The notes under the pieces: model-generated
What the model was told of the DNA's origin: nothing
Seen by the model: the letters and a program-made list of their open reading frames with translations, nothing else
Database searches by the model: none
Assembly: GCA_965220245.1 (NCBI GenBank)
Contig: CBDCPI010000013.1
Span: 434,001-498,000 of the forward strand
DNA length: 64,000 bases
Direction: 5' to 3'
From: CBDCPI01 sp965220245
Lineage (GTDB): Bacteria > Chloroflexota > Dehalococcoidia > Lucifugimonadales > UBA3495
Position numbers and translations under genes: made by a program
In this document: positions 24,898 through 33,901 of the stretch, one piece after another
Layout of the letters: each line of letters opens with the position of its first letter
Numbering within the stretch: position 1 is the first letter of the stretch

Positions 24898-25365
24898 CTA
24901 GTCTTCGACTTCTACGATCATCTCGATTTCCACCGGCATACCAAAGGGGAGGCTGCCCATACCCACAGCCGACCGGGCGTGGCGGCCCGATTCCCCGTAA
25001 AGGCTAACCAGTAAATCGGAGGCCCCGTTGGCCACCCGGGGAGTATCCCCAAAGTCGGGAGCGCAGTTCACCATGCAAAGAAGCTTGACCACTCGCTTGA
25101 TTTTGTCCAAGTCGCCCAACTCTTCTTTCAAGGTGGCCAACAGGTTGAGCATGGTCTGGCGAGCACAGTCGTAGCCCTGCTCGATGGTGAGATCGGACCC
25201 CAGCTTGCCCAAGTGCAAAAAGCCGCCCTCGGGAAGCCCCGCGCCATGACCGGCGGTGTAGACTAAGTTCCCCGTCCGCACCGAAGGCACAAAGTTGCCC
25301 GCCGACGATCTCCGGAACGGCGGCAGTTCATGTCCTAGCTCGTTAAGCTTTTTCTCAATCTCCAT
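24898..25365 (-). CDS. RidA-family (YjgF/YER057c) protein
   Basis: A 155-residue protein of the Rid superfamily. It starts MEIEKKLNELGHELPPF and has VRTGNLVYTAGHGAG, YDCARQTMLNLLATLKEELG and ARSAVGMGSLPFGMPVEIEM, the usual core. The Arg that contacts the carboxylate in RidA (RxAVG) is seen as RSAVG. The start is the ATG at 25365, which has an aggaggaagg Shine-Dalgarno; the longer frame from 25455 lacks one. It lies directly upstream of the DSD1-like enzyme, so the pair probably forms an operon in which RidA hydrolyses 2-aminoacrylate-type intermediates. A length of ~150 rather than ~130 suggests the YjgH/Rid5-7-like branch. Confidence 0.88.
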   Translation of the reverse strand: MEIEKKLNELGHELPPFRRSSAGNFVPSVRTGNLVYTAGHGAGLPEGGFLHLGKLGSDLTIEQGYDCARQTMLNLLATLKEELGDLDKIKRVVKLLCMVNCAPDFGDTPRVANGASDLLVSLYGESGRHARSAVGMGSLPFGMPVEIEMIVEVED

Positions 25366-25682
25366 CCTTACCTTCCTCCTGTTCGATCTGTTCGATGGGG
25401 CTTGCTTCCAGGTTCCCGCCTTCCCGGACCCTGTTTCGCTAATGGTTGCGTTCAAACCGGGTGGGACTATGCTCCGGCAATCGTAGTGCGGATATCGACG
25501 CCGGTCAACGGGGTACCTTGGGGCCGCCGTAGCGTCGCCGGGGTTGCGGGCCGTGCCTTAATGAATTACATTGGGGGCGGTTTGACCCTTGAAGTTTAGG
25601 AAATCCTTGGCACGGCACAGGACCCAATCGCCGCCAAGGACATAGACCCCAACCTGGGGAGAAGCTAGACCGGAGCAACGTG

Positions 25683-27095
25683 ATGAATAGAGTTGAGAGT
25701 CCCTTCCTATCCGCCTCTACCGCAGAGCTTGGGCGGCTGATTGAGTCCAGAGAAGTTTCTCCGGTGGAGGTCACAGAGGCCTATTTGGACCGGATAGATA
25801 GCTTGGACTTCAAGTTCAACGCCTTTCTGACGGTGACCCGGCAGGAAGCGCTGCGAGCGGCCCAAGAGGCGGAGAGCGCGATTCTCCGGGGAGGTTACCT
25901 GGGCCCAATGCACGGAATTCCGGTGGCGGTCAAGGACCAGTTCTGGACGGCGGGAATCCGCAGCACCGGGGGCTCCAGAATTCTCGCCGATTTCATTCCC
26001 GACGAAGACGCCACGGTAATCGCCAACCTGAAAAAAGCCGGCGCAGTGCTGCTGGGGAAGACCAACCTCACCGAGTTCGCCATGGGAGGAGGCATCGAAC
26101 GGTTCAGCCCGCCGCGGAATCCCTGGGACTTGGACAGACGGACCGGCGGGTCCAGCGGCGGCTCGGCCGCGGCCACCGCCGCTTTTCTGTGCTCCACCTC
26201 TCTGGGAGAGGACACGGGTGGTTCGATCCGTTTTCCGGCTACTTGGTGCGGGCTGGTTGGACACCGGCCTACCTGGGGGCGGGTGAGCCGTTACGGGGTC
26301 ATGCGGGGCGTTTGGTCGATGGACGCGGTTGGGCCCATATCCCGGACGGTCGAAGACGCCGCGATTACGTTGACGGCCATCGCCGGGTACGATCCCAAGG
26401 ACCCTTACACCTGGAATTCTCCGGTCCCCGACTATCGCCGGGCACTGGACGGAAACATACGCGGTATCAGGGTCGGGATTATCCGCCAGCAGCTTAACAG
26501 CGAGCTAACTGACGCTGACACTCGGGAAGCGGTCCTCAGGGCCACTGCGGTGCTGGGCGACTTGGGGGCTACGGTTGACGAGGTCTCGATTCCCCTCACC
26601 GACCACTCGCCGGTGCTGTCTCAGGTGCCGTTGCTGGTGGAGCCCGCGACTAATCACCGATCATGGGTCCGGGACCGCCTGCAAGAATATGGCCACAACA
26701 ACCGCATCGGCTTGCTAACCGGCAGTATCATGCCGGCCCAAGCCTACTACAAGTACCAGAAGCTAAGAAACCTGTTCCGTGAAGAGGTGCACCGGGCGCT
26801 GGACAGCTACGATGTACTAATAACTCCCACCGCCGGAGTGCCCGCCCAACCGATAGTGGACGACCCGGTGATTACCAGCAAGGAAAACGCCACGGGGTTG
26901 CGGTACTTGTTCACCCGCATCTTTAACCTGGCCAATGCTCCGGCGATTTCGGTGCCCTGCGGCTTTAGCAGTGATGGGTTACCCATAGGTCTTCAGATAG
27001 GCGGGCGCCCGGATGCTGATGAGACCCTGCTGAAAGTCGCTCATGCCTACGAGCAGAGCACCAATTGGCACACCATGAAGCCGCCCCACGCCTGA
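25683..27095 (+). CDS. Amidase signature enzyme (GatA-like)
   Basis: A 470-residue amidase of the Ser-cisSer-Lys family. The catalytic Lys is in VAVKDQF (~residue 80), the cis-Ser in GGSSGGSAA (~155) and the nucleophile Ser in EDTGGSIRFPA (~180). In GatA the same block reads GTDTGGSIR; here GEDTGGSIR. The sequence is closer to stand-alone amidases than to the tRNA amidotransferase subunit, and gatB/gatC are absent, so the substrate is probably a small amide. The ATG has ggagc 5-9 bases upstream; a GTG sits one codon earlier. Divergent from the RidA gene. Confidence 0.87.
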   Translation: MNRVESPFLSASTAELGRLIESREVSPVEVTEAYLDRIDSLDFKFNAFLTVTRQEALRAAQEAESAILRGGYLGPMHGIPVAVKDQFWTAGIRSTGGSRILADFIPDEDATVIANLKKAGAVLLGKTNLTEFAMGGGIERFSPPRNPWDLDRRTGGSSGGSAAATAAFLCSTSLGEDTGGSIRFPATWCGLVGHRPTWGRVSRYGVMRGVWSMDAVGPISRTVEDAAITLTAIAGYDPKDPYTWNSPVPDYRRALDGNIRGIRVGIIRQQLNSELTDADTREAVLRATAVLGDLGATVDEVSIPLTDHSPVLSQVPLLVEPATNHRSWVRDRLQEYGHNNRIGLLTGSIMPAQAYYKYQKLRNLFREEVHRALDSYDVLITPTAGVPAQPIVDDPVITSKENATGLRYLFTRIFNLANAPAISVPCGFSSDGLPIGLQIGGRPDADETLLKVAHAYEQSTNWHTMKPPHA

Positions 27096-27121
27096 AATAG
27101 ACTCCGGTGTTTCGGGTCTGC

Positions 27122-27240
27122 TTACTGATGCGTGAACAATTACCTAAACCAGTCCTCGTCTCCTGAGCTTGTCGAAGGGCCGGCCTTCGCCGGAATGACG
27201 AAGTAGGGGACAGTTTAGAAACTTGTTCACGTATCAGTAA
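27122..27240. mobile_element. MITE-like element with TA target duplication
   Basis: The 119-bp non-coding segment has 18-bp ends (27122-27139 ttactgatgcgtgaacaa; 27223-27240 ttgttcacgtatcagtaa) that are inverted repeats with one mismatch. If the outer TA is the target duplication, the true ends are ctgatRcgtgaacaa, as expected for IS630/mariner-related MITEs. The interior includes the phrase cctgagcttgtcgaaggg of the dispersed repeat family. The same terminus recurs at 63983-64000. Confidence 0.75.
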
Positions 27241-27341
27241 TTGCACCGGGATTCCTTCGTCGACCGCAGCTTAAAGCGGCGGCGGTCACGTAACCTTATG
27301 TCAAAGCGGGGATGATTACACCGGAACGCCCTTGGCCAACG

Positions 27342-28112
27342 TTATGTCAAGGCGGCGTCTACCCGGCGCCGAAAGTCTTCCGCCCCCAAGCGTAACAAGC
27401 CCCAAGCCGAGATAGTTACAAAGCTGGCGCCGAGTCTTATGAACTCGGCCACGCCTTCGACATCGCTCGGCGAGTTGCCGCCAACACCCACAAACTTGCC
27501 GCCGGCCTGGATCCGGGGCACTACGCCGCGCATCAAACGAGTGACTTCCTCCGGGCCGGGGTTGCCCATGCTCTGTCCCAGGTCTCCGGACGCCACATGC
27601 AGCACGTCGATCCCCGGCACCGACAGAATGGAGTCCAGGTTTTCCACGGCTTCGGTCTCTTCGATCATGGGTATCACCAGAGTCTGGGAGTTGACCCAGC
27701 GGGTCGACTCGCCCCGGGATACACCCACCCCATAATCGTGGGCGCGGCCGCCGCCTACGCCGCGGTGTCCTTCGGGGTAGTACCGTGCCGCCCTGGCTAC
27801 GGCGTCCGCCTGTTCTTTGGTGTTGACGTGGGGCACAATCACGCCCTGGACTCCCCGGTCCAAGAAACGGAGCATCGTCGAGTCGTCGTGGTCCGGCACC
27901 CGGGCGATGGGCGTAATGTTGAAAACCTCGGCCGCCCGGACCATATGTTCAACTTGGTCCAAGTCCATTGGGCCGTGCTCGCAGTCAATCATCACAAAGT
28001 CGTAGCCGATGGCCCCAAATAGCTCCACCAAGTCTGGGGCGTACCGGCCAATGATCCCGCCAAAGACCACGTTGCCTTCGGCCAGTTTGGCTTTTGTTGT
28101 GTTGGTCCTCAT
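27342..28112 (-). CDS. HpcH/HpaI-family class II aldolase
   Basis: A 256-residue metal-dependent aldolase that splits or forms 2-oxo-acid aldols to pyruvate and an aldehyde, as in 4-hydroxy-2-oxoheptanedioate or 2-keto-3-deoxy-rhamnonate aldolase. Family features: FVMIDCEHGPMDLDQ (catalytic-site Asp/Glu/His region), ITPIARVPDHDDSTMLRFLD, GVQGVIVPHVNTKEQA and the metal-binding Glu/Asp in VIPMIEETEAVENLDSIL and VASGDLGQSMG. The substrate is not deducible. Start ATG with aaggtg 8 bases upstream. Convergent with the amidase gene across the MITE. Confidence 0.9.
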   Translation of the reverse strand: MRTNTTKAKLAEGNVVFGGIIGRYAPDLVELFGAIGYDFVMIDCEHGPMDLDQVEHMVRAAEVFNITPIARVPDHDDSTMLRFLDRGVQGVIVPHVNTKEQADAVARAARYYPEGHRGVGGGRAHDYGVGVSRGESTRWVNSQTLVIPMIEETEAVENLDSILSVPGIDVLHVASGDLGQSMGNPGPEEVTRLMRGVVPRIQAGGKFVGVGGNSPSDVEGVAEFIRLGASFVTISAWGLLRLGAEDFRRRVDAALT

Positions 28113-28286
28113 TGGTCACCTTTCTTATTCTTTAGATTGAGGTCCGGCGAATAAACAGTCGATCATCCCCGGCTCCCGTCGTCAGTTTATACAACGGTTA
28201 CCGATTGGGCTACACGTTGTTATTAATGTGATATATATACTCGACCCGTAGATGACCTCCACTGAGGATAAGGGACCCCGCAGGGT

Positions 28287-28425
28287 CTTTCAATTGTCAC
28301 CCTGAACAGAGTGAAGGGTCCAGAATTCACGGGCACGCCAAGGTTGGTTCCGGGCTAGGCGCTTAGATTCTTCAGTCGCGGAGTTTATCTTGAGCGAAGT
28401 CGAAAGGCTCCTTCAGAATGACAGT
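28287..28425. repeat. Dispersed intergenic repeat
   Basis: Contains gtcaccctgaacagagtgaa plus gggtcc, later ttgagcgaagtcgaaaggct and cagaatgacag. The same phrases, partly inverted, occur at 19416-19690, 33546-33690 and 43087-43135. The two halves are imperfect inverted repeats of each other and end next to the secreted-protease gene. Non-coding. Confidence 0.65.
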
Positions 28426-28510
28426 TGCAAGACTATGTAAGTAACCCGCATGAGGAGCGTTCGTTAGAAATGAATACGGGAATGAATACTCCGCAGGTGA
28501 AGCGAGGTAG

Positions 28511-30112
28511 ATGCTTAGCCGCGCTGCTATTAGCTGTAGTGCTGAGTTTGACCGTCTTGGCGGCCGCGTCGCCGGTGATGCCCAGTCTCCGGGGCCGGCG
28601 GACCCCTTGGACCTGTATGACGAAAACGAAAACGGCGTGATCGACGGGGATGAGGCGCTTCGGGCGGCGGAAGACCACTTCGCCGGGCGCATCGACCGGG
28701 CTCTGGCGTCAAGGGTCCTGGAACTATATTTTGACGTAGCCGCGCCAGTGAGGGGGCAGTCTTGGCCGTCCCTGTGTGACCGGTATGACGGCAACAACGA
28801 CGATATGATCAACAAAGCTGAGTACCTCGCAGCATTGGATGATTACTTTGCCGGTATCATCACCAAGCACGAGTTTTTAACGGTCGCCGAATGTTATCTC
28901 AGGGCGCCTACTGCGCCCACGGACTTGACCGCCAGAGTCTATTCCGACGGCTCTAACGGCATCGTGTTGAGTTGGACTGCCCCGCCCGGCGTGGTTACGG
29001 GCTACGAAGTCCAGCGGCATATGGGCGCCGAGGGCTTAAGTTACTCGACTATCGCCACGTTCACTAACGTGGCGGTGTGGGTCTATGTTGATACCGACTT
29101 GATTGAAGGAACGACCTACCAGTACCGGGTTCGCGCCCGCAACGGCGAGATCACCGGCACATGGGCGACTTCCCCTAGTATCACGTTCAACCTCATTTCG
29201 GGTCCATGGAGCGTTCTGGGTTATAAGCGTATACCAATCGACTGGATTGTTCCTTTGGCTGAAAGGAGCGCTACTGATGAGTACAAGCTGGTGGTTCCGG
29301 CGGATACCGGGCTCCAGATAAACCGGATAACGGCCCAGAACTCCAAAAGATGCAACTGGCAATCGCCCCCGTCCACTGAGACGTCGTGGGTTGACTTGGG
29401 TACGTCTTTCTATCTGGTGCGTTGCAAGCTGGGAACGGGAACTACCAACATCGTGGTGAAGAAAAGACCTAGATCAGATCCAAACTCCGCGGGCTCCCCA
29501 GTCCGGACGTTAGGGCCCATCCTTCAGTCATGGCATCGGGCTGACCACCAAGTTGCCTATAAGATAACCAGTCCATTATTGGGCGACAAGCCACCGGGCG
29601 CCTATCCGAATTACACACAGCCGAGTCAGAGGGATTCAGAGACGGCAATCAACAACGCAGCGGTGATTTGGAATGGGATAGACCCAAATCACCCGCTCCG
29701 GCCGGGGCAAACTGTTCCCCTAACCTTTGATTTAGTCAGCGCTTCGCCCGACGTGACAATCAGAGGGTACTGGAACCCCGTTGGCGCCCAACTACCCGGC
29801 AAATGCGGCACCATCGCCTGTACCTACGCGGGCGGCACCTATCCCGAACTTGGGCATCAAGAACTTTGGATTGAGTACCCGCCGCAGTTCGCCAGTGATT
29901 CTAACTACATGCAATGGACGAATGATCCAGACATTGCTAATGCCCCTATGACTAATTACTACTACCTGCCGCGAACAATGATGCACGAATTCGGCCATAC
30001 TGCCGGACTGGGGCACGCTGCGGACCGGTCGTATAGCATAATGGGGTCTTACAAAGTGTGGGAAGCTCCGCAACCGTACGACTTGAACGGTATGAAGGGC
30101 TTTGTTGCATGA
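28511..30112 (+). CDS. Secreted EF-hand/FN3/metzincin-like protease, frameshifted at signal peptide and IS-truncated
   Basis: The main frame encodes EF-hand (dockerin-like) calcium motifs DENENGVIDGDE (37-48) and DGNNDDMINKAE (~95), an FN3 domain (~130-230) and a C-terminal metzincin motif HEFGHTAGLGH at 492-502 with SIMG Met-turn near 509. The signal peptide is in another frame: ATG at 28470, MNTGMNTPQVKRGR then CLAALLLAVVLSLTVLAA, ending where the main frame takes over near 28570. So a one-base frameshift, or a sequencing error, separates export signal and mature protein. At the 3' end an IS sits after DLNGMK: the present frame adds GFVA and stops, whereas beyond the IS (31181 onward) the original end YTYQGHTRNHP is intact. 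The active site is upstream of both lesions. Probably an extracellular calcium-dependent zinc protease; not functional as exported protein unless the frameshift is corrected. Confidence 0.75.
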   Translation: MLSRAAISCSAEFDRLGGRVAGDAQSPGPADPLDLYDENENGVIDGDEALRAAEDHFAGRIDRALASRVLELYFDVAAPVRGQSWPSLCDRYDGNNDDMINKAEYLAALDDYFAGIITKHEFLTVAECYLRAPTAPTDLTARVYSDGSNGIVLSWTAPPGVVTGYEVQRHMGAEGLSYSTIATFTNVAVWVYVDTDLIEGTTYQYRVRARNGEITGTWATSPSITFNLISGPWSVLGYKRIPIDWIVPLAERSATDEYKLVVPADTGLQINRITAQNSKRCNWQSPPSTETSWVDLGTSFYLVRCKLGTGTTNIVVKKRPRSDPNSAGSPVRTLGPILQSWHRADHQVAYKITSPLLGDKPPGAYPNYTQPSQRDSETAINNAAVIWNGIDPNHPLRPGQTVPLTFDLVSASPDVTIRGYWNPVGAQLPGKCGTIACTYAGGTYPELGHQELWIEYPPQFASDSNYMQWTNDPDIANAPMTNYYYLPRTMMHEFGHTAGLGHAADRSYSIMGSYKVWEAPQPYDLNGMKGFVA

Positions 30113-31180
30113 ATATTGGCAGCACATGAAATGTCCCAACACCCTTTGAATCGAGCTATGCTACTCGATAGCTATCCGGCATTCCCAAGTGGGTCATCCG
30201 ATTCAAAGCGGCACACTTTACCTTGGCTTCCACCTTCTGCTGCGGTAACTTCCTGGCCTGAAGATAGGAACCAAAGATGGTCTTGAACCGAAACATGGCA
30301 GTCTCGGCCAGGGAACGCCGATGATAGCCCGACTCTTGTTTCCACCGCTTACGTCCTGCCTTCCGAATCCTTCTCAGGTTCTCGTCCCGCACCAGGGGCG
30401 GGGTGGCACAGTTCCCATGCTGCCAGATACGGGCATCCTTTCGAGGTGGAATTGCTACCCGCCTGACACCTCTGACAGCGCAGCCCTCATATACTTTCCT
30501 TTTGTCGTAGGCCCCATCGCCACCCACCTGCTCCACTGACTCGGTGCTCTGGTCCAGAAGTTCGGGCACCGCTCCCGCATCGTCCAGGCTGGCCTCGCTC
30601 AGTACCACGGCCTGGATCTCCTGGGTTTCACTGTCCACGCTTAGATGGAGCTTCCTCCAGGTGCGCCGTTTGGTATAGCCATGCTGACGCACCTTCCATT
30701 CTCCCTCCCCAAAGACTTTCAACCCGGTGCTGTCCAGTACCAGGTGCAAGGGCCCAGCAGCTTTCCTGAGCAAGGAAACCCCCAGGCGCTTGGCGCGCTT
30801 GCAGAGGGTGGTATAGTCCGGCACCGGCAAATCCCACTCCAGCAAGTGAAACACGGACCGGAGAAACCCTTCGGCAGCCCTCAGGGTCAAGTGGAAGACG
30901 CTGCGCACCATCAACAGACACTGGATTGCTCCATCGGAATACTGAAACTGCCCACCGCGCTTTCGGGGGCCGTCGGGCTTCCAGGCCCCAATATCCTCTT
31001 CGCTGGTCCATAGGGTTATTGAACCCCGCTGGACCAGGCTTTCGTTGTAGTCATGCCAGTTACGTATCCGATACTGGGATTTCCTGGTGGTGGTGCGTTT
31101 CTTGGGACGAGCTTTGGAGGCTTGCGGTGTTCGCTTCATGCCTCCAGCTTAACACTACCTCCCATTCATTCAACAAAGCC
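30098..31180 (-). mobile_element. IS5-family (IS903-like) element, copy 1
   Basis: 1083 bp with ends ggctttgttgcatgaat and, at the other side, attcattcaacaaagcc, which resemble IS903 termini (ggctttgttgaat). It is flanked by a 9-bp target duplication ggtatgaag at 30089-30097 and 31181-31189, the normal length for IS903. It is nearly identical to the copy at 41953-43035 but in the opposite orientation. It has cut the last dozen codons off the metzincin-like gene. Confidence 0.95.
30156..31139 (-). CDS. IS5-family (IS903-group) transposase
   Basis: A 327-residue DDE transposase. First Asp in LHLVLDSTGLKVFG, second in VGGDGAYDKRKVY, and the Glu in the Y-2-R-3-E-6-K signature YHRRSLAETAMFRFK. 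The N-terminal block YRIRNWHDYNESLVQRGSIT and VPDYTTLCKRAKRLG are typical of the IS903 group. It is intact. It differs by very few positions from the copy at 41994-42977 (for example Thr4 here, Ala4 there), so both probably descend from recent transposition. Confidence 0.95.
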   Translation of the reverse strand: MKRTPQASKARPKKRTTTRKSQYRIRNWHDYNESLVQRGSITLWTSEEDIGAWKPDGPRKRGGQFQYSDGAIQCLLMVRSVFHLTLRAAEGFLRSVFHLLEWDLPVPDYTTLCKRAKRLGVSLLRKAAGPLHLVLDSTGLKVFGEGEWKVRQHGYTKRRTWRKLHLSVDSETQEIQAVVLSEASLDDAGAVPELLDQSTESVEQVGGDGAYDKRKVYEGCAVRGVRRVAIPPRKDARIWQHGNCATPPLVRDENLRRIRKAGRKRWKQESGYHRRSLAETAMFRFKTIFGSYLQARKLPQQKVEAKVKCAALNRMTHLGMPDSYRVA

Positions 31181-31252
31181 GGTATGAAGTATACTTATCA
31201 GGGCCATACGAGGAACCATCCATAAACTGAAGAATCATCAGAGAGGCATGAG

Positions 31253-33499
31253 ATGCTTCGCAACATGTGGGAGCTAGCCAAAGGACCGTTGGGGCGCAGC
31301 ATGCGCCTGCTGGCTTTGGCGCTCGGTCTGATCTTCGTCATTGCAGCCTGCGGAGTGCCAGAGGGCGTTGCCCCTGCTCCCACGGCACCGGCCACGCCGG
31401 ATGCGGAAAGCGTTGCTCCTGAGCCCACAGCCACGGCCACGCCGGACACAGAGCGCGTTGCTCCTGCTCCCACTGCCACGGCCGCGCCGGATAAGGAAAG
31501 CGTTGCTCCTGCTCCCACACTATCGGCCACGCCGGACACGGAAAGCGTTGCTCTTGAGCCCACCCCGGAGCACGCTATCATCTCCGCCGAGCTTCCTCCA
31601 GAGCACTACGGCGCTAGCATTGCTTCAGTGGAGAAACGGATCTATCTTTCTAACACTATAGTAAGGGCTTCACTACAGTCCACCGGGCCCGATCTTTTGC
31701 GTTTCCGGGCCATCGAGTACCTGAAAGGCTCAGGGGCAGCCGAGTTCGTGGTCCACGCTTCCACTAACCGGAACACGGCTTGGGACGACCGCGAAGCAGT
31801 GCTTTTCCTGAGCCTGCCGGAAACCGGAGCCGCCGGAGCCTCTGAGGAAGCCGCCTCGGCAAACTTCTATTTCACCGACACCGATGAGTACTATACAGGG
31901 GACTATCCGGGGGGCTATACGATAGATAGGCGGAACCCCACATGGTTGCCCTTGCAGGCAACTGCGGGCCCAAGGGGCGCAGAGGACAACGGCGTCAGCG
32001 ACCCAACATTCATTACGGACTCGGCAGCCGCTACCGGCGGTTCTCCCTCAACCATCTCCCTGTCCGACCTGCGCGCGAAGATAGCGTGGGTGGAGGGGGG
32101 AGAGGACGTAGAGGACATAGAAACATACGAGCAATGCATCAGCTTCTCGATTGGACACCAACTAAGGATACGAGACTGGGAAGCGTACTACGGTCGTCCG
32201 TGGAGCCCACACCAACTTGAGAAACGGATACCATCAGGGGCACGCGAAGGGATATTGCTTGATGACGATTATTATAGAGACGGGCGTGACCGGGAATATC
32301 ACAGGTTCTGGCTCAGCGGCCAGGATGCAGACCTTTTCAGAACCCACATCGTTGACGACGATGCGGTTGCGTCCAATGGGTTTGTCCTCAGTATAACGAC
32401 TGTTCGGCCACTGCCCGGCGGCATGTATAGGTTATTCCGTCATGTTCGACCGTCCGTATACTGGCCGTGCAACTACGCGCCTGATGAGTCGTACACAGAG
32501 GACCTGATAACGGCATTTGCGCCGGAGAGTGCGGTACATGAGGCGTTCTTCGACCCCGTCGCCATTGGCGGGGCGGTGGGCGCGGATGCGGCCAACGGCG
32601 TGTTGAAGCCGGCGTCCTTCTCGTTGACCGAGGAGGGAAGCACGGCCTCCCTAAAAAAGATTGCCTGGGAGTCGGGACGGGTTGCCATGGAGTTGGAGCC
32701 TTCCTTTTCGCTGGCGGGGCATCATGCCGACTTCATCGCGCTGGACAGCTCGGTGTCGCTGCGCTTGGACTTCGACGACGCTGCGGAGATGGTTGACGGA
32801 GCGAAGGTGACGCTGGCTTGGAACGTTTGCGCCCAGCCGTGGGAGAGCGGGGACCGGCTGATGTTGCGCATCAGCCGGAGCAGGGAGGGCCTCACCGGCG
32901 TGACCAACGACGGGCCGTGCAACACGCCGCCGCCCGCGCCCCTGGACCTGAGGGCCCAGGCGACCCACGACTCGGTGACGCTGACTTGGGACGCGCCGGA
33001 CGATCCGACGGTAACCGGCTACCGGGTGCTTCGCCGAAGGCCGCCCGAGCAGCGTGAACTGGCAGTACACGTCGAAGACACCGCGACCACCACGACGACG
33101 TACCTGGACACCCAGGATGTATTACCCGGTACGAAGTACATCTACCGTGTCCAGGCAATCAACGAGGCAGGAGTGGGCGCGGCGTCGGACCCGGCGCAGG
33201 TCACGACGGCGGCGCCCGCGCCCCTGGACCTGGCGGCACAGGCGACCCACGACTCGGTGACGCTGACGTGGAGTGCGCCTGCCGACGCTGCGGTAACGGG
33301 CTACCGGGTATTGCGTAGGGCGGCCCAGTCGGAGGATACGTTCGGCCACGTCGCGGACGTAGCGGCCACAGTGACGGCGCACCTGGACGCTGACGGCGTC
33401 GCTGCCGGCACGAGGTACATCTACCGCGTCCTGGCGATGTACGACGCCGTGGCAGGCGGCGCAGCGCGAGTCGCGGTCACGACCAACCCCGCGCCGTAA
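31253..33499 (+). CDS. Large FN3 lipoprotein with Thr/Pro repeat spacer
   Basis: A 748-residue envelope lipoprotein. Signal peptide 1-33 ends in lipobox VIAAC (Cys33). Residues ~38-105 are a spacer built of five near-repeats of the type ATPDTESVAPAPTATA. The central ~400 residues have no recognised fold; they are rich in acidic and aromatic residues and contain ECISFSIG-like Cys patterns. The C terminus has two FN3 domains (about 555-650 and 650-745), each starting PAPLDL.AQATHDSVTLTW. Nothing suggests a catalytic site. Possibly a surface binding or adhesion protein. It starts just after the IS903-like element, so its promoter may have been altered by the insertion. Confidence 0.75.
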   Translation: MLRNMWELAKGPLGRSMRLLALALGLIFVIAACGVPEGVAPAPTAPATPDAESVAPEPTATATPDTERVAPAPTATAAPDKESVAPAPTLSATPDTESVALEPTPEHAIISAELPPEHYGASIASVEKRIYLSNTIVRASLQSTGPDLLRFRAIEYLKGSGAAEFVVHASTNRNTAWDDREAVLFLSLPETGAAGASEEAASANFYFTDTDEYYTGDYPGGYTIDRRNPTWLPLQATAGPRGAEDNGVSDPTFITDSAAATGGSPSTISLSDLRAKIAWVEGGEDVEDIETYEQCISFSIGHQLRIRDWEAYYGRPWSPHQLEKRIPSGAREGILLDDDYYRDGRDREYHRFWLSGQDADLFRTHIVDDDAVASNGFVLSITTVRPLPGGMYRLFRHVRPSVYWPCNYAPDESYTEDLITAFAPESAVHEAFFDPVAIGGAVGADAANGVLKPASFSLTEEGSTASLKKIAWESGRVAMELEPSFSLAGHHADFIALDSSVSLRLDFDDAAEMVDGAKVTLAWNVCAQPWESGDRLMLRISRSREGLTGVTNDGPCNTPPPAPLDLRAQATHDSVTLTWDAPDDPTVTGYRVLRRRPPEQRELAVHVEDTATTTTTYLDTQDVLPGTKYIYRVQAINEAGVGAASDPAQVTTAAPAPLDLAAQATHDSVTLTWSAPADAAVTGYRVLRRAAQSEDTFGHVADVAATVTAHLDADGVAAGTRYIYRVLAMYDAVAGGAARVAVTTNPAP

Positions 33500-33545
33500 G
33501 GCTCCCGTCGTCCGGTTGGCTCGCCCTCAGAGAAGAGGACAGGGC

Positions 33546-33690
33546 CTTTTCACTGTCACCCTGAGCATAGCGAAGGGTCTAAAATCCCTGACTGCATTCT
33601 CTTTCTTCGGTACTCGGACCAAGTTCTTGCTGAAGGTTTTTAGATTCTTCGCCTACGGCCCAGAATGACATTTCCGAGAATGAAAAGGCC
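33546..33690. repeat. Dispersed intergenic repeat
   Basis: Begins tcactgtcaccctgagcata gcgaagggtctaaaatccc and ends with gattcttcgcctacggccca gaatgac. The halves are imperfect inverted repeats, and the family is shared with 19416-19690, 28287-28425 and 43087-43135. It lies in the ~400-bp gap before the amidohydrolase gene; nothing else was recognised in that gap. Confidence 0.65.
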
Positions 33691-33901
33691 CCAGAGAAGA
33701 GGCAGACCCCGTTGGAGCCCGATGCGGCGCGGGCTACACGGTACTGTCTGCCGACCCGTCCCGCGCACAGACGCCCTTCCGTAGGCCCATCGGTTGAATA
33801 CGACTCCGTACCAGGGATGACTCTTAGGGTATGGCTGCCATGTTAAACTGCTAGGCGGACCGGTTGAGGTCCCACTATCTCGATGCTGCCGAGGGTAATA
33901 A

